A stretch of DNA of 64,000 bases from contig JAGVVL010000001.1 in the NCBI GenBank assembly GCA_018287875.1, forward strand, positions 3,348,001 through 3,412,000, read 5' to 3'. The stretch comes from Nigrospora sphaerica. Lineage: Eukaryota > Ascomycota > Sordariomycetes > Amphisphaeriales > Apiosporaceae. A model generated the notes under the pieces. The model ran no database searches and was not told the origin of the DNA. It saw nothing but the letters and a program-made list of their open reading frames with translations. Each line of letters starts with the position of its first letter. Within the stretch, counting starts at the first letter, position 1. Positions 58,540 through 64,000 of this stretch are shown one piece after another. The translations under genes were made by a program, and so were the position numbers.

Positions 58540-61510
58540 ATGGTCAAGTCATACCTGTAGGAACCGACCCGCCCTCGTCTGGTCTGCGGACCGAGCCCCC
58601 TTGTGCTGCGGCTAACTCTCCCCGTCTGCGCCTAGCAAGTACGAGCACTCGAAGTCTTTCGGCCTGGTGACCTCCAGCACGTCCAACATCCTCTGGGGCC
58701 GCAATGACCGGTCCACCACCAGCGCCGGCCAGGCCGTAGTTGCCGCGAACGAGGAGGTACTTACCTGGGACATCAAGAAGGGCGAGCTCCTGAGCCGCTG
58801 GCGCGATGAGAAATGCTCTGCCCAGGTTACCGCTATTGCACAGAGCAAGTCGGACAAGGACGTATATGCCGTGGGCCACGAGGACGGTAGCATCCGCCTG
58901 TGGGATAGCAAGATTGCCACCAACATAGTGAGCTTCAATGGCCACAAGTCGGCCATCACGCACCTCGCCTTCGACGAGTCTGGCGTCCGCCTTGCCAGCG
59001 GCTCCCGGGACACGGACGTCATTGTCTGGGACTTGGTGGCGGAGGTCGGCCAGTACAAGCTCCGGGGACACAAAGATCAGATCACCGGCCTCCGTTTCGT
59101 CGAACCGAAACCAGAGGTGCACGACGAGGAGGCGCAGCAGGCCATGGCCGTCGACGGCAGCGCAACCGCCTCGGAAGGGTTCCTCATCACCACGGGCAAG
59201 GACGCCTTGATCAAGGTGTGGGATCTGTCGTCGCGGCACTGCATCGAAACCCATGTGGCACAGACGAATGGCGAGTGCTGGGCCCTCGGCGTCTCCCCCG
59301 ACTTGAGCGGGTGCATAACGGCGGGCAACTCGGGCGAGCTCAAGGTCTGGGCCCTCGATGCTGCGGGGCTTGCAGCGTCACAGCAGCAGGTGGACGTTCC
59401 GCAAAATTCCCAGTTCCTCCACGACCGAGGGACACTGTTTCGCAATGGGAAGGACAAGGCGACCGAGATTATCTTCCACCCGCGCCGGGACTACTTCTCG
59501 GTTCACGGCTCGGAGAAAGCCGTGGAGATCTGGAGGATACGAAACGAGGCCGAGATCAAAAAGAGTCTGGCACGAAAGCGCAAGAGGAGAAGAGAAAAGA
59601 TGGCAGCCAAGAAGGGCCCCTCGGAAAACGACATGGACGTGGATGGCGACGAGGATGACGAGGACGTCAGCAAGGCGTCGGTCACGGAAGCCTTCGCGCA
59701 ACACCTGATTGTTCGAACCGGCGGCAAGGTCAAGTCGGTCGATTGGGCCGACAACCACGGACACAAGGGCCTGCAACTCCTTGTGGGCACCACCAACAAC
59801 CAGTTGGAGCTGTACAACATTGCACTGAAGGAAAAAAGCAGCAAAAAGCAAGACGACGCGGCCGATTATACCAGGTCGCTGGCCGTCGATATGCCCGGCC
59901 ACCGGGCTGATATACGGTCCCTCGCTCTCAGTTCGGACGATAAGATGCTGGCATCGGCTTCCAATGGTAGTCTCAAGATCTGGAACGTGAAGACGCTGTC
60001 ATGCATCCGAACGTTTGAATGCGGCTATGCCTTGTGTTGCGCCTTCCTCCCCGGCGACAAGGTGGTGGTCGTGGGCACCAAGGAGGGCAAGATTGAAGTA
60101 TTCGACGTCGCCTCGGCGATGCTTCTGGACGAGGTAGCGGCACACGATGGCGCAATTTGGTCGCTGCAAGTCCACCCGGACGGCCGATCCATGGTCTCTG
60201 GAAGCGCCGACAAAACGGCCAAATTCTGGAACTTCCAGATTGTTCAAGAAGAGGTTCTGGGTACCACCAGGACAACACCCCGGCTGAAGCTGGTGCAGTC
60301 GCGGGCACTCAAGGTCTCGGACGACATACTCAGCCTGAGGTTCTCGCCCGACGGCAAGCTTCTGGCGGTCGCTCTGTTGGACAGCACGGTGAAGGTGTTC
60401 TTCACAGACTCGCTGAAGCTCTACCTCAATCTCTACGGACACAAGCTCCCCGTGCTCAACATGGACATCTCGTACGACAGCAAGCTCATCGTCACATGCT
60501 CTGCCGACAAGAACATTCGCATATGGGGTCTCGACTTCGGAGACTGCCACAAAGCGCTGTTTGCGCACCAGGACAGTATTCTCCAGGTCGGCTTCGTGTC
60601 ACATAACAACGACGGCAACGGTCACCATTTCTTCAGCGCCAGCAAGGACCGTACCATCAAGTACTGGGACGGCGACAAGTTTGAACAGATCCAGAGGCTG
60701 GACGGCCACCACGGGGAGATCTGGGCGTTGGCAGTCAGTCGGAGCGGCGATTTCATCGTCAGCGCCAGTCACGACAAGAGCATTCGCGTGTGGAACGAGA
60801 CGGACGAGCAGATCTTCCTGGAAGAAGAACGCGAAAAGGAGATCGAGGAGCTCTACGAAAGCACCTTGGCGGCGTCGCTCGAACGGGACCCGGACGACGA
60901 GAATCAGAACGCCGAGGTCGCAGCCGCCAGCCGACAGACGACGGAGACGCTGATGGCGGGCGAACGCATCAGTGAAGCACTGGAGATGGGTATGGCGGAC
61001 TTGCACATCATCAAGGAGTGGGAAGAAGCCAAGAAGAGCAACCCACACACGGCACCACCGCAGCGTGACCCGCTCTTCATGGCGCTGGGAGGCATCAGTG
61101 CCGAGGAGCACGTCATGTCGGTGCTGCAGCGGATCAAGGCGTCGGCGCTGCACGACGCGCTGCTGGTGTTGCCCTTTGCATCGGTGCCGATGCTCTTCAC
61201 GTTCCTGAACATATTCGCCATGCGGGGCATGAACATCCCGCTGACGTGCCGGATCCTGTTCTTCATGCTCAAGACGCACCACCGCCAGATTGTGGCGAGT
61301 AGGACGATGCGGGCCATGCTGGACGGCATCCGGCTGAATCTCCGGCGAGCGCTCCGGCGGCAGAAGGACGAGATGGGCTACAACATCGCGGCCCTCAAGG
61401 TGGTCGGCATGCAGCTCCAAGACAAGAGCGTCAAGGACTACGTCGACGAAAACTGGGAGGAGGACGATGGACAGAACGTCAAGAAGCGCGCCTTCGTCCA
61501 CGTGTCCTAG
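58540..61510 (+). CDS. utp12: U3 snoRNP (small-subunit processome) protein UTP12/Dip2 (WDR3)
   Basis: Nucleolar WD-repeat protein needed for 18S rRNA processing, part of the UTP-B module. Exon 1 is only 17 nt (58540-58556); a 79-bp GT-AG intron precedes exon 2 (58636-61510); 963 residues. The joined N-terminus MVKSYLKYEHSKSFGLV is typical of the family and cannot be seen in a single frame. Two WD40 propellers follow, with repeats such as SIRLWD, VIVWDL, LIKVWDL, LKIWNV, TAKFWNF, NIRIWGL, TIKYWDG and SIRVWNE. A basic cluster ARKRKRRREKMAAKKG at about 316-332 is probably a nuclear signal. The C-terminal UTP12 domain, about 835-945, contains ALHDALLVLPFASVPMLFTF and the helical HHRQIVASRTMRAMLDGIR. 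It is intact, and divergent to ARPC2. Confidence 0.96.
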
Positions 61511-62356
61511 GCCGCGAATGCAGGCGGTCGGCGAGGAGCAAGGAGGGTACGGGAACGGACGGGCTCGCGTCCGAGAAGGTATCACCAAGGCAGATTCTTT
61601 TTAAGATAGCACATTCGATGACGAGAGAGACTCGGACACATCGAACGGCGATTCGGAGCATGTAGCGAAAACGGCACACGCTGGCCATGCACACGTATAA
61701 GATATTATCAATTCTGGATACATTGAATACCGCCCTAGGTACGCTCTTGGTTGCGTGCCCACCTCACCGAGGTTGGTTGGCTTCATTTCGATGCCGTCCC
61801 TTCGGCAGGTGGACAGGCAGTTCAGCGGACTCGATGCAGAGATGGGATCCCATACGGTGGGCACACGCCTAATTGGGAGCATTTGGAACGAATGCCTCGA
61901 CGCCATTGGACGACGTTCGGAACCAGGGCTTCCACCATCTTCGGCTAAGCCCCAAGGGTTCCCCTCCCCCGCAAAACCGGGGAAACGACTTGCCCGGGGC
62001 CTCAGAGCGTTAGGTTGCTCGGGATAGTTGTAGGCGCTGGGGCAGATGGAAAATGTACCTCGGCCCAGCCCAGCCTCCCCGGCACGCACTAACTATTAAG
62101 ACAACCGAGCCACCAACATCCACCGCCGATTGTCCGCCGTGCTCGGCATTTCCCATCATTCCCATCATCCTCATGCCGTCGTCCTCTTCCGTTGAACACA
62201 ACCGGCAGCAGCAGGAGCAGTAGGAGCCGCCGCAAACCACAGCCGCTTCTCCTCTTCGTCACCGAACCGACCCGGGGGCCGACACCCACGTACCCCCCGC
62301 GCATAGCCACAACACTCGCAACCCTCCCCCACCAGCACCACCTCCCCCCCCGAACC
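61511..62356. promoter_or_regulatory. Region between UTP12 and the APH-like gene
   Basis: 846 bp with UTP12's 3' end and the downstream promoter, both genes on the plus strand. CT/AC-rich sequence just before 62357 is a likely leader. No other gene seen. Confidence 0.5.
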
Positions 62357-63502
62357 ATGGCCGGCCGCGTTCGGCACCCCATCGACGTGGCGGCGCTCGA
62401 GAAGTACCTCGGCGCGCACGCGCCCGAGGTGCGAGCGCCCGTCGACGTCAAGCAGTTCGGCTTCGGGCAGTCGAACCCGACGTACCAGCTGACGGGGGCC
62501 GACGGGCGGCGGTTCGTGCTGCGCAAGAAGCCGCCGGGTAAGCTGCTGTCGCAGGCGGCGCACAAGGTGGAGCGCGAGTACCGCGTGCTCGCGGCGCTAG
62601 GACCGACGGCGGTGCCGACGCCGCGGACCTACTGCCTCTGCGAGGACGCCGCCGTCGTCGGCACGCCTTTTTACGTCATGGAGTTCCTCGACGGCCGCAT
62701 CTTCGAGGACCCGGCCTTGCCCGCCGCCGCCGACGCCGCCGAGCGCCGCGCCCTCTGGCGCGCCGCCGTCACCACCCTCGCCGCCCTGCACGCCGTCGAC
62801 GCCCCCGCCGTCGGCCTCGCCGGCTTCGGCCGCCCCGACGGCTTCTACGCCCGCCAGCTCGCCACCTGGCGCCGCATCTGCGACGCCCAGGCCCGCGCCG
62901 TCGACGCCGACACGGGCCGCGCCGTCGGCCCCCTGCCGCACTTTGACGCCCTGCTGGCCTTCTTCGCCGACCCCCGCGCCGCCCCCCGCGACCGCGCCGC
63001 CCTCATCCACGGCGACTACAAGATGGACAACCTCGTCTGCCACCCGCGCGAGCCCCGCGTCCTCGGCATCCTCGACTGGGAGATGAGCACCATCGGCCAC
63101 CCCCTCTCCGACCTCGCCAACCTCATGCACCCCTTCTACCTCGCCCGCGGCACCGGCGACGCCGCCGTGCTGCGCCACGCCGGCTCGAGCGAGGCCTTCC
63201 TGCCCGAATCCGCCACCCCGGGCCTCCCCACCCCCGACGACATCCTCGCCTGGTACCGCGAAGCCGCCGGCTGGGACCCCGCCCCCGACATGGACTGGGC
63301 CGTCGCCTTCAGCGTCTTCCGCCTCGCCGCCATCTGCCAGGGCATAGCCGCCCGCGTCGCCACGCGCCAGGCGAGCTCCGAGCAGGCCCGCCACCACGCC
63401 GATGCCATGTTCCCGCTGGCCGAGTTTGCCTGGTCCCTGGCCCAGAAGGCCCAGGCGAGACTCGACGCCCGCCCTGCCGACCAGGTGCCCGCCAAGCTCT
63501 AA
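62357..63502 (+). CDS. APH-family phosphotransferase-like protein (ACAD10/11 N-terminal-domain type)
   Basis: Protein-kinase-like fold of the aminoglycoside/choline kinase superfamily. In animals the same domain is fused to acyl-CoA dehydrogenase in ACAD10/11; here it stands alone at 381 residues and no dehydrogenase follows. Motifs: GFGQSNPTYQL near 36-46 (nucleotide loop), FVLRKKPPG near 53-61 (Lys), the catalytic HGDYKMDN with His218 and Asp220, and metal-binding ILDWEM with Asp240. So the catalytic residues are present. The substrate is unknown; resistance to antibiotics should not be inferred. Single exon, ATG in the context ACCATGGCC; the open frame upstream lacks ATG. Third positions are almost all G or C, giving a long antisense frame that is a shadow. 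Localisation is uncertain; the C-terminal AKL of the end PAKL resembles a peroxisomal type 1 signal. Confidence 0.9.
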   Translation: MAGRVRHPIDVAALEKYLGAHAPEVRAPVDVKQFGFGQSNPTYQLTGADGRRFVLRKKPPGKLLSQAAHKVEREYRVLAALGPTAVPTPRTYCLCEDAAVVGTPFYVMEFLDGRIFEDPALPAAADAAERRALWRAAVTTLAALHAVDAPAVGLAGFGRPDGFYARQLATWRRICDAQARAVDADTGRAVGPLPHFDALLAFFADPRAAPRDRAALIHGDYKMDNLVCHPREPRVLGILDWEMSTIGHPLSDLANLMHPFYLARGTGDAAVLRHAGSSEAFLPESATPGLPTPDDILAWYREAAGWDPAPDMDWAVAFSVFRLAAICQGIAARVATRQASSEQARHHADAMFPLAEFAWSLAQKAQARLDARPADQVPAKL

Positions 63503-64000
63503 GATGGGGGGCACCAACGTCGCGGGCCTTGCGAGGCCTCTGCTCCGGGTGAGGGAGGGTTGCCCTTCGTCGGCCGGCCCGAGTGATCGAAAGACCTTTG
63601 CCTCGCCGGCCCCTCCCTTGCCGTCCTGCTCACCTACACTCCAAACCCCCACGGCAGGAACATTTGTGTGCCGGGCTACCTGACGACTCCGGCGCGTAAA
63701 GGTCAACCGCCCGGGCCTTCTTCTCACTCTTGACGCACAGGACACTGACGGACGCCGAAAGCTATCTTCTCAATGGGACGCTCAATTTAGTTTGCTACCT
63801 CGTTCGGCCAGAGACGCGGAGGGTGCGGGGGCGAGAAGTTGTGGTAGGGGCGAAGAGCAGAGCAGAACAGAGCATTGAAACGCCGTATGCCAATCCATCC
63901 ACGATGGCCAACGAACCCAGGGTGCTGCACATAAAATACCCGCTAACTCCTTTAAACGCCTGGCAAAACTACTCAGAAATTGTCCAACGCCTCGAGGGAA
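63503..64000. other. Region downstream of the APH-like gene
   Basis: 498 bp to the window end. It should contain the 3' untranslated region. No feature recognised. Confidence 0.5.

Noticed and set aside
60599..61588. 329-residue open frame opposite UTP12
   Set aside because: Antisense shadow of the UTP12 C-terminal region, no family resemblance.
62597..63745. 382-residue Gly/Val/Glu-rich frame opposite the APH-like gene
   Set aside because: Produced by the extreme GC third-position bias of the sense gene; the sense frame carries the catalytic motifs.

Overview
The window is nuclear DNA of a filamentous ascomycete (Pezizomycotina, most likely a Sordariomycete). The evidence is short introns of about 50-150 bp with CTAAC/CTGAC branch sites close to the acceptor, GC-rich third positions, pyrimidine-rich 5' leaders, and a gene set of one-copy eukaryotic housekeeping genes whose protein sequences read as fungal. 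I saw no operon, plasmid, phage, CRISPR or rRNA, and no convincing tRNA. No species name can be defended from the sequence alone.

Ten genes can be supported; nine get a family-level identity. Left block (6.6-21.6 kb): OGG1 8-oxoguanine glycosylase (-), U2AF large subunit (+), ribosomal protein S13/uS15 (+), the COMPASS subunit SDC1/DPY30 (-), FAN1 nuclease (+) and a conserved-looking protein of unknown function (-). Centre: one FlbC-type two-finger C2H2 transcription factor (39.7-41.0 kb), flanked by two very long stretches without a recognisable gene (21.6-39.7 kb and 41.0-52.3 kb). Right block (52.3-63.5 kb): SF3B1/Hsh155 (-), ARPC2/Arc35 (-), UTP12/Dip2 (+) and an APH-type phosphotransferase-family protein related to the ACAD10/11 N-terminal domain (+). 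Exon-intron structures were worked out by hand from frame continuity, splice signals and family similarity. They give protein lengths that fit the families: OGG1 407, U2AF65 575, RPS13 151, SDC1 208, FAN1 859, FlbC-like 404, SF3B1 1219, ARPC2 319, UTP12 963, APH-like 381 residues.

Several genes are arranged head to head with short shared promoters: OGG1/U2AF65 (632 bp), SDC1/FAN1 (497 bp), ARPC2/UTP12 (474 bp). Two splicing factors that contact each other in the branch-site recognition pathway, U2AF65 (with a C-terminal UHM) and SF3B1 (with three RWD-type ligand motifs), lie 42 kb apart in the window, and two DNA-repair nuclease/glycosylase genes (OGG1, FAN1) lie 7 kb apart; I read both as coincidence rather than as a cluster.

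I did not find a new biological system. The items most worth a second look are a GC-AG intron in ARPC2, very short terminal exons that automatic gene callers tend to lose, an 11-bp motif (GTACGGAGTAC) and a TAGG/CCTA motif that recur in the gene-poor DNA, a compositionally distinct low-GC patch near 26.6-27.0 kb, and the two gene deserts themselves.
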